DNA of 64,000 bases from Oscillospiraceae bacterium. Its GTDB lineage: Bacteria > Bacillota > Clostridia > Oscillospirales > Oscillospiraceae. Shown piece after piece: positions 16,086 to 24,045 of this stretch (position 1 is the first letter of the stretch; each line of letters opens with the position of its first letter). The translations under genes and the position numbers were made by a program. The stretch covers positions 1-64,000 of the forward strand of contig CACZDN010000008.1 in assembly GCA_902779945.1 (NCBI GenBank). The letters are read 5' to 3'. Below the pieces are notes generated by a model. That model was not told where the DNA came from. It worked only from the letters and a program-made list of their open reading frames with translations, and did not search any database.

Positions 16086-18449
16086 TTACGGCCTGAGCTG
16101 GAGGTACAGGTCGCGGTACTGCCTGGCGGAGTTCTCCCAGGAGACGTCCTTCTCGAGATCGCGGCGGACCATATCGTCCCAGCGGTCGCGGGCGGTGAAG
16201 TACAGGGTCTTGGCGCGGTTGACCGCGTCGAGCAGCAGGCCCGCCTCATAGCGGTCGAAGGTGAAGCCGTTGCCCTCGTTGCTGAACTCGTTGTAGGGCT
16301 GCACGGTGTCCTTGAGACCGCCGGTCTCGCGCACGACGGGGATCGTGCCGTAGCGCATGGCGATGAGCTGGGTGAGGCCGCAGGGCTCGAACAGGCTGGG
16401 CACCAGCAGGGCGTCCGCGCCGGCGTAGATCAGATGCGCCAGGCTCTCGTTGTAGGAGATATAGGCGCAGACCGTGCCCTTGTTGGCGTTCTCATAGTAG
16501 CGGAAGGCGTCCTCGTAGCGCTTGTCGCCGGTGCCGAGGACCACGACCTGGGTGTTGCCGTCGATGAACTGCTGGAAGACCGCGTTCACGAGGTCCAGGC
16601 CCTTCTGGTCGGTCAGGCGGGAGATGAGGCCGATGACCATCTTGTTCTCGTCCTGCTCCAGCCCCAGCTTTTCCTGCAGGGCGCGCTTGTTGGCCTTCTT
16701 GCCCTCGACGGCGCCGGAGACGTCGTAGCGCTCGGCCAGCAGCTCGTCGGTCGCGCTGTTCCAGAGCTCGACGTCGATGCCGTTGACGATGCCGCGCAGC
16801 TTGCCCGCGTGGTGGCGCAGGTGCGCGTCCAGATTCTCGCCGTAGAAGCCGGTCTGGATCTCCCAGGCGTAGGTGTTCGAGACGGTGGTGATCATGTCGG
16901 CAAAGGCGAGGCCGCCCTTGAGCATGTTGGCGTCCTCATAGCCCTGCTTCATGAAGCCGTAGCCGAAGACATAGCCGGGCAGGCCGGTCCAGTACTGGAG
17001 CGTGGGGATGTTGTAGATGCCCTGGAAGCGCAGGTTGTGAATGGTGATCATGCTCCTGGCCCGGCCGACGGGCGTGTTGGCAAAGAGGGTGCGCAGATAT
17101 ACAGGCGCGAGCGCGGCCTGCCAGTCATGGCAGTGGATCACGTCGGGGATCCAGTCCATGTAGTTGAGCGCCGCCAGCGCCGCCTTGGCAAAGTAGCAGT
17201 ACTTGGGGATGTCGCGCACGAGGTCGGTGTAGGGATTGCCCCAGCTGAAGAAATCGTTGTTGTCAATGAAGTCGTAGACCACGCCGTCCCAGACGTACTC
17301 CATGATGCCGACATAGAAGCTGCGGCCGTCAGAGCAGAGATCCATCATGAACGCGCCGCGGTAGACCATCTTCTCCTGATACTTCTGCGGGATGCAGGCG
17401 TAGCGGGGCAGGATGACCTTCACGTCGCAGTTCTGCTTGACGAGGGCGCGGGGCAGGGCGTACATCACGTCGCCCAGACCGCCGGTCTTGATGAACGGAT
17501 AGCACTCCGAGCCGATGAACGCGACGCTGCGCCGCGGCTGCGGCAGCTGCTCCTCTGTGACAACTTCTTCTTCCATAACAGTTTCCTCCACAACAGTTTC
17601 TTCGACAGGCTCCTCGACGACAGGCTCCTCAACGACAGGTGCCTCGACGACAGGCTCCTCAACGACAGGTGCCTCGACGACAGGCTCCTCGACGACAGGT
17701 GCCTCGACGACAGGCTCCTCGACGACAGGCTCCTCAGCGACAGGCGCCTCGACGACAGGGGCCTCAGCGACGGGGGCCTCCGCGACAGGCGCTTCAACAG
17801 CAGGCGTTTCCGTCTTCTTCAAGGTCTTTTTACGGGCGGGGGCTTTTTTCTTCGCAGGGGCCTTTTTCTTCGCAGGGGCCTTCGGAAGCTCAAACTTCGA
17901 AGCCGCCTGCTCCTCAGCGACAGGCGCTTCAACGACAGGCTCCTCAACGACAGGCTCCTCAGCGACAGGGGCCTCAGCGACAGGCTCCTCGACGGCAGGT
18001 GCCTCCGCGACGGGGGCCTCAACGACGGGCGCTTCAACAGCAGGCGTTTCCGTCTTCTTCACGGTCTTTTTACGGGCGGGGGCCTTTTTCTTCGCAGGGG
18101 CCTTCGGAAGCTCAAACTTCGAAGCCGCCTGCTCCTCAGCGACAGGGGTCTCAACGACGGGCTCCTCGGCGACAGGGGCCTCAGCGACAGGCTCCTCGGC
18201 GACAGGGGTCTCAGCGACAGGGGCCTCGACGACAGGGGCCTCAACGACGGGCTCCTCGACGACAGGGGCCTCAGCGACAGGGGCTTCAACAGCAGGCGTT
18301 TCCGTCTTCTTCAAGGTCTTTTTACGGGCGGGGGCCTTTTTCTTTGCAGGGGCCTTCGGAAGCCCAAACTTCGAAGCCGCCGGTTCCTCCGCCGCGGGTG
18401 CCTTGGCAGCGGGCGCCTTCTTTTCCGCGGCTTTCTTCTTGTCAGGCAT
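16086..18449 (-). CDS. glgA: Glycogen synthase with a ~300-residue repetitive N-terminal extension
   Basis: 787 residues, against about 480 for ordinary GlgA. The C-terminal part from about residue 306 is a complete GT5 enzyme that adds glucose from ADP-glucose to the growing glucan: SVAFIGSECYPFIKTGGLGD with the KTGGL donor loop, and SLFEPCGLTQLIAMRYG with the catalytic Glu pair region. The extension consists of three units, each an AASKFxLPKAP segment, a Lys/Ala-rich block (KKKAPARKKT) and a run of PVVEAPVAEEP-type five-residue units. The start at 18449 follows AAGGAGAACAAAC. It stands alone, with no glgC, glgB or glgP next to it. Confidence 0.9.
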   Translation of the reverse strand: MPDKKKAAEKKAPAAKAPAAEEPAASKFGLPKAPAKKKAPARKKTLKKTETPAVEAPVAEAPVVEEPVVEAPVVEAPVAETPVAEEPVAEAPVAEEPVVETPVAEEQAASKFELPKAPAKKKAPARKKTVKKTETPAVEAPVVEAPVAEAPAVEEPVAEAPVAEEPVVEEPVVEAPVAEEQAASKFELPKAPAKKKAPAKKKAPARKKTLKKTETPAVEAPVAEAPVAEAPVVEAPVAEEPVVEEPVVEAPVVEEPVVEAPVVEEPVVEAPVVEEPVVEEPVEETVVEETVMEEEVVTEEQLPQPRRSVAFIGSECYPFIKTGGLGDVMYALPRALVKQNCDVKVILPRYACIPQKYQEKMVYRGAFMMDLCSDGRSFYVGIMEYVWDGVVYDFIDNNDFFSWGNPYTDLVRDIPKYCYFAKAALAALNYMDWIPDVIHCHDWQAALAPVYLRTLFANTPVGRARSMITIHNLRFQGIYNIPTLQYWTGLPGYVFGYGFMKQGYEDANMLKGGLAFADMITTVSNTYAWEIQTGFYGENLDAHLRHHAGKLRGIVNGIDVELWNSATDELLAERYDVSGAVEGKKANKRALQEKLGLEQDENKMVIGLISRLTDQKGLDLVNAVFQQFIDGNTQVVVLGTGDKRYEDAFRYYENANKGTVCAYISYNESLAHLIYAGADALLVPSLFEPCGLTQLIAMRYGTIPVVRETGGLKDTVQPYNEFSNEGNGFTFDRYEAGLLLDAVNRAKTLYFTARDRWDDMVRRDLEKDVSWENSARQYRDLYLQLRP
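17560..18385 (-). repeat. Coding repeats in the glgA N-terminal extension
   Basis: Three unequal units begin at AASKF-coding sites near 18381, 18130 and 17908, about 250 and 220 bases apart. Within each unit 15-base steps encode PVAEA, PVVEE, PVVEA and similar pentamers. The spread of near-identical nucleotide steps suggests growth by slippage or unequal exchange. Confidence 0.85.
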
Positions 18450-18565
18450 TGTTTGTTCTCCTTCTATTGTCATATGATGCAAAGTCTGATTTTCAGCTGC
18501 CGTTTCTGAAATTCAGAATACCACAGCGGCGGGAATATGTCCAGCGCAAGATTTGCAGAAAGGCC

Positions 18566-18641
18566 GTCATCCTGAGCGCGGCGAAGGATCGTCTGTGCCC
18601 GCGTGTACCGGGGAGAGTCCTTCGCTTCGCTCAGGATGACA
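18566..18641. repeat. GTCATYCTGAG palindromic repeat, family B, copy 3
   Basis: GTCATCCTGAGCGCGGCGAA...TTCGCTTCGCTCAGGATGAC, a nearly perfect long palindrome between the glgA start and the diguanylate cyclase stop. A second, partial CTCAGGATGATATG follows at about 18655. Confidence 0.8.
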
Positions 18642-18719
18642 TGGAATAAAGCGCTCAGGATGATATGAAACAGAGCGCGCGGATCGAGGCGGGTTGAGAG
18701 CACCCGGGACATGGGCGGA

Positions 18720-20228
18720 TTATGCGTGCACCCTGATTTCGCCCTCGAAGAGAGTGACGCCGCGGCGGCCGCTGCGCTTGGTCTCGTACAGGGCCTTGTC
18801 CGCGCGGTTGAACCAGTCGTTCGGGCCGGAGACCGACGCGCCGTGGGCCGCGCCCACGCTGACGGTAATGGCGGGCACGCCGTCATCCGCCCGCGTCAGG
18901 TCCTCGTTGATCCGGCGTATCTTCTTCTCGATGAGGCCGCGCTGCTTCTCGTCCGAATGGAGCATGAACACCACAAACTCGTCCCCGCCGATGCGGCAGA
19001 CGTAGTCCTCCGAGCGGAAATGGTGCGTGAGCGTGTCGGCGATCTTCTGAAGGACCTTGTCGCCGATCTCGTGGCCGTAGGTGTCGTTGACCTCCTTGAA
19101 GAAGTCACCGTCAAAGAGGAGGAGCCAGGTGCTCCGGTAGTCGATGCTGGAGAAGAGCAGATCGTAGCCCGCGCGGTTGTAGACGTGGGTGAGGCTGTCG
19201 TGCGTGGCGTTGTAGATTTCGCGCTGGAGGGTGCGCTGTTCGATCGTGTTGTCGCGCACGCTGATGAAGGAGCCCGCGAGGCGGCCCTTCGTGTCGGCGA
19301 GGGTGTGCTTGTCCAGCACATAGGATTTGATCCCCGTGCTGTCGTTCATCGTCTTGCCCATCGACCAGTCGCCGCCGGACAAGTCAAGCTCGCCGAAGAG
19401 CTCGCCCAGGCGCTCGTTCACGTGGTGGAAGCTGTCCTCCACGACGCCGGTGAGCTCCATCCCGGGCTTGTTGGCCCAGATGCACTGGCCGCTTTCGTCA
19501 AAGAAGAACAGGGCCTCGGGCAGCTCAGACGCGATGTTGGAGAGCATACGGTCCAGCAGCAGCAGCGGGCGGTAGTAGAGCGCAAAGTAGAAGACCAGCA
19601 GGCCGAAGAGCCCGTAGCAGATCATGGAGCGGTCGATGGGCGTGCGGGAGAAGATGAAGAAGCTCTGGATCACGCCGGTGACCACCATGCTGACAAAGAT
19701 GACCGCGTAATGCTCGGAATTGATGCGGGAGCTGCGGAGCGTCTTCACGAGGAAAATCACCAGCACGGAAAAAAAGATCGTGTAGCCCAGAAGCCGGTGG
19801 AAGGTTTGCCCAAAGTAGGGGATCAGGCGATAGTAGGGCGAACCGTCTGTGAAGATGCGGTCGAGCGCGAAGGCATGGTGAAAGACGAAGTTCAGAAGCA
19901 GCTGCGCCACGTCCACCCCCATCAGGGCCAGCAGGCCGAAACGACAGCTGTTTTTGAGCTTCGGGAGGTGGCAGTAGGCGAAGGTGAAGCGCAGCAGGCC
20001 GTACAGCACCACGTCCATGCCGATGAAGTAGATGTAATAGCCGATCGTGGCCTGCCACTCCCTGGTGGCCAGGACGATGATCAGGTTGCCGAGCACCGGC
20101 GGGATCAGCTCGATGAGCAGCAGCTCAACGGGACGGCTGATCGCCTTGGAGGAATGCCGCGCGGCCCAGGCACAGATCCCCAGCGCAAACGCGATGGCGA
20201 AGAAGAAAAGGGCATACTCGGTTCTCAT
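18720..20228 (-). CDS. Membrane diguanylate cyclase (7TM-like sensor, PAS, GGDEF)
   Basis: 502 residues from the ATG at 20228, preceded by GGGGAGTTTTGC; longer readings run into a miniature element. About seven membrane helices fill residues 1-220, a layout seen in histidine-kinase-type 7TM sensors. A PAS-like domain follows (LPEALFFFDESGQCIWANK, near 245), then GGDEF. The active loop reads IGGDEF and an RxxD inhibitory site (RSED) lies five residues before it, so the enzyme should make c-di-GMP and be feedback inhibited. No EAL partner is nearby, and the sensed signal is unknown. Confidence 0.92.
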   Translation of the reverse strand: MRTEYALFFFAIAFALGICAWAARHSSKAISRPVELLLIELIPPVLGNLIIVLATREWQATIGYYIYFIGMDVVLYGLLRFTFAYCHLPKLKNSCRFGLLALMGVDVAQLLLNFVFHHAFALDRIFTDGSPYYRLIPYFGQTFHRLLGYTIFFSVLVIFLVKTLRSSRINSEHYAVIFVSMVVTGVIQSFFIFSRTPIDRSMICYGLFGLLVFYFALYYRPLLLLDRMLSNIASELPEALFFFDESGQCIWANKPGMELTGVVEDSFHHVNERLGELFGELDLSGGDWSMGKTMNDSTGIKSYVLDKHTLADTKGRLAGSFISVRDNTIEQRTLQREIYNATHDSLTHVYNRAGYDLLFSSIDYRSTWLLLFDGDFFKEVNDTYGHEIGDKVLQKIADTLTHHFRSEDYVCRIGGDEFVVFMLHSDEKQRGLIEKKIRRINEDLTRADDGVPAITVSVGAAHGASVSGPNDWFNRADKALYETKRSGRRGVTLFEGEIRVHA

Positions 20229-20310
20229 GCAAAACTCCCCATTCATAGGAAACCGGTATTCTCCCCGCCCGTCGGTACAGGAGGGCGGTCCGTCCAAGTC
20301 GTATTTTATA

Positions 20311-20406
20311 GGCAATACCGCATAATTCGGCAAGAGCAGATCCTGAGAAAATTTGGGTTCTGATAAAGGCACTTTTTCGCAGATGTACTTTGTGTACCTC
20401 AAGAAA
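20311..20406 (-). repeat. Miniature inverted-repeat element, copy 4 (right end lost)
   Basis: Starts GGCAATACCGCATAATTCGGC and matches the family until CCTCAAGAA near 20406, then breaks off into TGCTGAAAAACC. TATA precedes it. It lies between hypB and the diguanylate cyclase start. Confidence 0.85.
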
Positions 20407-20518
20407 TGCTGAAAAACCGAACATCCGGCAAACCGTGCGGCATAAACGGCAGGGGAGGGGCGAGCCCCTCCCCTGTACAGCGGTGACCGGGCTGAGAAGC
20501 GGCCCGGTTCCGCGTCTG

Positions 20519-21193
20519 TCATGCCTGCCCGTTCCAGGCCCTGATCTCACTGCGGAGCCAGTCGGCAAAGACGTCGATGCCCTCGCCCGTTCTGGCGCAG
20601 ATCGGGATGATCTTCATGTTCGGGTTGAGCCGCCGGACGTACTCCCTGCACTTCTCGATATCAAAGTCGAAATAGGGCAGCACGTCGATCTTGTTGATGA
20701 GCAGCACATCGCAGATGGAGAACATGAGCGGGTACTTGAGGGGCTTGTCATGCCCCTCGGGGACGGAGAGGATCATCGCGTTTTTCACAGCGCCGGTGTC
20801 AAACTCCGCCGGGCAGACGAGGTTGCCGATGTTCTCCAGAATGGCGAAGTCCACATCGTCCACGCCCAGGCCCTCGAGGCCCTGCTTCGTCATGCCCGCG
20901 TCCAGGTGGCACATGCCGCCGGTATGGAGCTGTATGACCTTGACGCCGGTCTTCTCGATGGCCGCGGCGTCCACGTCGGAGTCGATGTCGGCCTCCATGA
21001 CGCCGATGCGGAACTCGTCCTTCAGCGCGGCGATGGTCCTGCCGAGGGTCGTGGTCTTGCCGGAGCCGGGGGAAGACATCAGGTTCAGCAGGAAAACCCG
21101 GTCCTTTTTCAGCTGCTCGCGCAGCTTGTCCGCCTCGCGGTCGTTGTTCTCGAATACGCTCTGCTTGATCTCAAGCACTCTGAATCCTTCCAT
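20519..21193 (-). CDS. hypB: Hydrogenase nickel incorporation GTPase HypB
   Basis: 224 residues from the ATG at 21193 (GATGAGGTGCGAT upstream). HypB is the SIMIBI GTPase that, with HypA, loads nickel into NiFe hydrogenase. Seen: P-loop SSPGSGKTT, the Asp-rich ADIDSDVDAA switch, the metal-site segment GGMCHLDAGM with its Cys-His pair, and the NKID guanine motif. The His-rich N-terminal nickel store is absent, as in many HypB. No hypA, other maturation gene or hydrogenase is in the window, so its client is elsewhere on the chromosome. Confidence 0.93.
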   Translation of the reverse strand: MEGFRVLEIKQSVFENNDREADKLREQLKKDRVFLLNLMSSPGSGKTTTLGRTIAALKDEFRIGVMEADIDSDVDAAAIEKTGVKVIQLHTGGMCHLDAGMTKQGLEGLGVDDVDFAILENIGNLVCPAEFDTGAVKNAMILSVPEGHDKPLKYPLMFSICDVLLINKIDVLPYFDFDIEKCREYVRRLNPNMKIIPICARTGEGIDVFADWLRSEIRAWNGQA

Positions 21194-21214
21194 ATCGCAC
21201 CTCATCACATTGTA

Positions 21215-21244
21215 ATTATATCAGTATCGGCGTCTGAACGTCAG
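21215..21244 (-). promoter_or_regulatory. Probable promoter of hypB
   Basis: Minus-strand TATAAT at 21220-21215, with CTGACG-type -35 sequence about 18 bases further upstream. Confidence 0.5.
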
Positions 21245-21254
21245 TATACCATCG

Positions 21255-22277
21255 TCAGGCGAGCAAATCAAGGGCCTCGCGCAGGGCGCGCTCACAGGAG
21301 GCGCGGTTTCGATAGAAGGGCTCCGCCGTGTCGGGCCAGTAGAGCGCGCCGCGGGAGGAAAGCTCCGCAAGCGTCCGGCCGGGGGCCGTGTCCGCCTGCG
21401 CGCCCCCGTCCGGCACGAGACCCGCGGCGCTGGCTGTCTCCGCGCCGCGGCCGTCCAGCCAGCGCAGAAAGAGCTCCGTCGCCTTCGCGTCCGCCCTGTC
21501 CAGCACGGCAAAGCCCATGCGCTCGGCGGGGTACCGTGTCTCCCCGCCCTCCGGCAGCGGCAGGGGCCGGAGCGCAAAGCCCTCCCCCTTCATGCCCGCG
21601 GCGGACGAGGAATAGACCACAGCGCAGGGGACGAGACCCTGCCGCACGTACTCCGCCGCGTTTTCGCACACGGCGAGGCCGCCGCGGAAGGAGGCCAGCG
21701 CCAGACGGTTGTAGAGCTCCGCCCAGGCGGCGTTCTTCGCATCCTGTTCGGGGTCGCCGAGCATCGTCTCCCCCTCGGAGGAGAGGGCCGCGTACAAAAG
21801 ATCGGCCCAGCAGCCGCCGGCGAGAAAGGGCGTGTCCGTATTCGCCGCTTCGAGGAGCGCCTCGATGCTCTCAAAATCTGCGTCCGTCAGGGTCGTGTTC
21901 ACCGCAAGCAGCGGCACGCGCGACCCGATCGCGTGGAAGTCCGTGCCCGGCGCGTCGCTGTCCGTCGCGACGCCCCCGCCGAGCAGCACCGCGCGGCTCT
22001 GCGCGCAGTAGAGCAGGTCCGGCCTGCCGCTCTCGAAGGCCGCGCCGAGCGCGTCCTCGTCGGGGTAGCCTGTCGCCTCGACCCGCAGCCCGGTGTCGCG
22101 GAAGCAGGAGGACAGCAGGCTCTCCATCACGTTCTGCGGGCAGTCCGTGAGACTGAACCAGAGCGTGAGCCGCCCGGTCCCGGCGCGCTCCCCGCCGTAG
22201 CTCACCCGGGCCATCACAAGACAGAGCAGGGCCGCGGTCATGAGAATGAGCACGCGTCTCAGCCGGTTTTGATTCAC
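21255..22277 (-). CDS. Membrane-anchored solute-binding-like protein
   Basis: 340 residues from a GTG at 22277 that follows AGGGGGGCGGGACAT; ATG codons further upstream lack ribosome sites. One N-terminal helix (about 9-25) without a lipobox Cys suggests an anchored outer-face protein. The rest resembles the extracellular solute-binding fold: TLWFSLTDCPQ at the first strand, DLLYCAQSRA, AVNTTLTDADFES, and GFAVLDRADAKATELFLRWL near the end. No transporter permease or ATPase is adjacent, so the ligand and partner are unknown. The assignment rests on overall pattern and is moderate. Confidence 0.65.
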   Translation of the reverse strand: MNQNRLRRVLILMTAALLCLVMARVSYGGERAGTGRLTLWFSLTDCPQNVMESLLSSCFRDTGLRVEATGYPDEDALGAAFESGRPDLLYCAQSRAVLLGGGVATDSDAPGTDFHAIGSRVPLLAVNTTLTDADFESIEALLEAANTDTPFLAGGCWADLLYAALSSEGETMLGDPEQDAKNAAWAELYNRLALASFRGGLAVCENAAEYVRQGLVPCAVVYSSSAAGMKGEGFALRPLPLPEGGETRYPAERMGFAVLDRADAKATELFLRWLDGRGAETASAAGLVPDGGAQADTAPGRTLAELSSRGALYWPDTAEPFYRNRASCERALREALDLLA

Positions 22278-22432
22278 ATGTCCCGCCCCCCTGTCGATAA
22301 GGTAATGGAACGCCGCCATGGCTTCGCGGAGCCGAAGGGCCTTCATCGCGGGCGTCCCGCGCGTCAGGATTGCAATACGGTTTGCTTTTTGCCCGCGTAC
22401 ATGGTACAATCTCCGCAACGGGAGGCGATACC

Positions 22433-23083
22433 ATGCGCTGCAAGGCGGTTTTATTCGATATGGACGGCACGGTGCTCGACACGCTTGCCGATCTGACCAA
22501 CGCCGTCAACCATGTCCTCGCGCTGTATGACATGCCGGCGCGCAGCCCGCGCGAGGTGGCCGGCTTTCTCGGCAACGGCGCGGCCCGGCTTCTGGCCGAA
22601 GCCGTTCCGGCGGGCACGCCCAGGGAACAGCTCGGGGAGATGCTGCAGGTCTATCAGCCCTGGTACGACAGCCACTGCGCCATCCTCACCGCGCCCTATC
22701 CCGGCATCCTGCCTCTGATGGAGGCGCTGAAGGAGGCGGGAATCAGGCAGGCGGTCATCTCCAACAAGCAGGACAGCGCCGTGCGGCGGCTGGCCGCGCA
22801 GCACTTCCCGGGGCTGCTGGAGACCGCCGTCGGCGAGAGCGCGGCCGTGCGCCGCAAGCCGAACCCGGACGCGGTGCTCGCCGCGCTGCGGGAGATGGAC
22901 GTGAAGCCGGAGGACGCCGTCTACGTCGGGGATACCGAGGTGGACCTGCGCACCGCGGAGAACGCGGGGCTGGACTGCGCCGCCGTCGGCTGGGGCTTCC
23001 GCACCGAAGAGCAGCTGCTGCGGGCCGGCGCGCATCGCGTATTTCACACTGCCGAAGAGCTGCTTGCCTGGCTGCTCGCCTGA
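22433..23083 (+). CDS. HAD-family phosphatase, phosphoglycolate phosphatase-like
   Basis: 216 residues from the ATG at 22433, with GGGAGGCGATACC upstream. All four HAD motifs are visible: DMDGTVLDT (nucleophile Asp), ISNKQ, the Lys in RRKPNPD and VGDTEVDL. A C1-type helical cap lies between motifs I and II, as in Gph/PGP enzymes that clear phosphoglycolate; related members hydrolyse other small phosphates or pyrophosphate, so the substrate is not certain. It is transcribed alone and converges on the PHP-domain gene. Confidence 0.87.
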   Translation: MRCKAVLFDMDGTVLDTLADLTNAVNHVLALYDMPARSPREVAGFLGNGAARLLAEAVPAGTPREQLGEMLQVYQPWYDSHCAILTAPYPGILPLMEALKEAGIRQAVISNKQDSAVRRLAAQHFPGLLETAVGESAAVRRKPNPDAVLAALREMDVKPEDAVYVGDTEVDLRTAENAGLDCAAVGWGFRTEEQLLRAGAHRVFHTAEELLAWLLA

Positions 23084-23102
23084 CGCCGTCGGCCGGGTGT
23101 AT

Positions 23103-23176
23103 GTCATTCTGAGGAACGAAGTGACGAAGAATCCTGGAGAGATCCTTCGGCTCCGCTTCGCTGCGCGCAGGATGAC
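23103..23176. repeat. GTCATYCTGAG palindromic repeat, family B, copy 4
   Basis: GTCATTCTGAGGAACGAAGT...CTCCGCTTCGCTGCGCGCAGGATGAC in the convergent gap between the HAD and PHP genes, where it could act as a two-way terminator, although no T-run is present. Confidence 0.75.
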
Positions 23177-23208
23177 ATGTTTATTTTGCCGCGCGAAGGC
23201 TGACGGGT

Positions 23209-24045
23209 TTATTTCGTGACGCCGGCGGCCTTTTTCAGCTCTTCGAGCCAGGCGTAGGGCACGTCGAGCTCGTTGTCGATGCCGGTGCCGAGGCGGATGT
23301 GGGGCTTGTTGTCGCCGTGAAAGTCGCTGCCGCCGGTCCTGATCAGGCCGTACTCGTCCGCAAGGCCCTCGAGATAGGCGACCTGTTCTTCGTCGTAGCC
23401 GCTGTAGCGGCACTCCATCCCGCGCAGACCGTGGTCCATGCAGAGCTCAATGAGCTCGCGCAGCTCACGGTCGTTCTTTTTGTACTGGAAGGGGTGGGCC
23501 AGCACCGGCACGCCGCCGGACTCCACAATGGCCTCCACCGAGGTCTCGATGGGGATGATCGTGCGCGGCACATAGTAGCGCTGCCCGCGGTCGACAAAGC
23601 GCGCGAAGGCGTCGTTCATGTTCTCGGCCAGACCCAGCTCCACCAGGATGCGCCCGAAGTGGGGGCGGCCGATCACCTCGCCGAAGCGCTCCTTCATATT
23701 CTGATAGCTCACGGGCAGACCGTCGGCGGCCATGAGCGCGGCGATCTTCTCGTTGCGGCGGTCGCGGTCGTCGATGACGTCCGCCAGCAGCGGGATCAGG
23801 TTCTCGAGGTAGTAGCCCAGGATGTGCACCGACACGCCGTATTTCGTGCTGACCTCGATGCCGGGCACGACCTCCACGCCGTAGTCCAGCCCGGCGGAGA
23901 GCGCTTCGCCGTGGCCGAGTATCGTGTCGTGATCCGTGATCGCGATCGCCCGCAGGCCCTTCTCCGCCGCGAGGCGCACGACCTCCCGGGGCCGGCAGGT
24001 GCCGTCCGAGGCCGTGGTATGGATATGCAGATCAATTTCTCTCAT
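23209..24045 (-). CDS. PHP-domain phosphoesterase
   Basis: 278 residues. Metal-binding motifs appear in order: DLHIHTTASDG, TDHDT, PGIEVST, LAHPFQY and GGSDFHGDN. This is the stand-alone PHP type (YciV/RNase AM-like), which removes phosphate from 3',5'-nucleoside bisphosphates or trims short RNA 5' ends. An insertion between motifs III and IV is usual in the group. Its ATG overlaps the stop of the amidohydrolase gene by ATGA, making it the last gene of the murT-gatD unit. Confidence 0.88.
   Translation of the reverse strand: MREIDLHIHTTASDGTCRPREVVRLAAEKGLRAIAITDHDTILGHGEALSAGLDYGVEVVPGIEVSTKYGVSVHILGYYLENLIPLLADVIDDRDRRNEKIAALMAADGLPVSYQNMKERFGEVIGRPHFGRILVELGLAENMNDAFARFVDRGQRYYVPRTIIPIETSVEAIVESGGVPVLAHPFQYKKNDRELRELIELCMDHGLRGMECRYSGYDEEQVAYLEGLADEYGLIRTGGSDFHGDNKPHIRLGTGIDNELDVPYAWLEELKKAAGVTK

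Noticed and set aside
16020-18509. Long plus-strand frame opposite glgA with regular LLNDRCLDDR-like repeats
   Set aside because: It only mirrors the coding repeats in the glgA N-terminal arm; no ribosome site and no domain.
20228-20522. Longer N-terminus for the diguanylate cyclase
   Set aside because: It passes through the miniature element at 20311, while ATG 20228 has a good ribosome site and starts at the first membrane helix.
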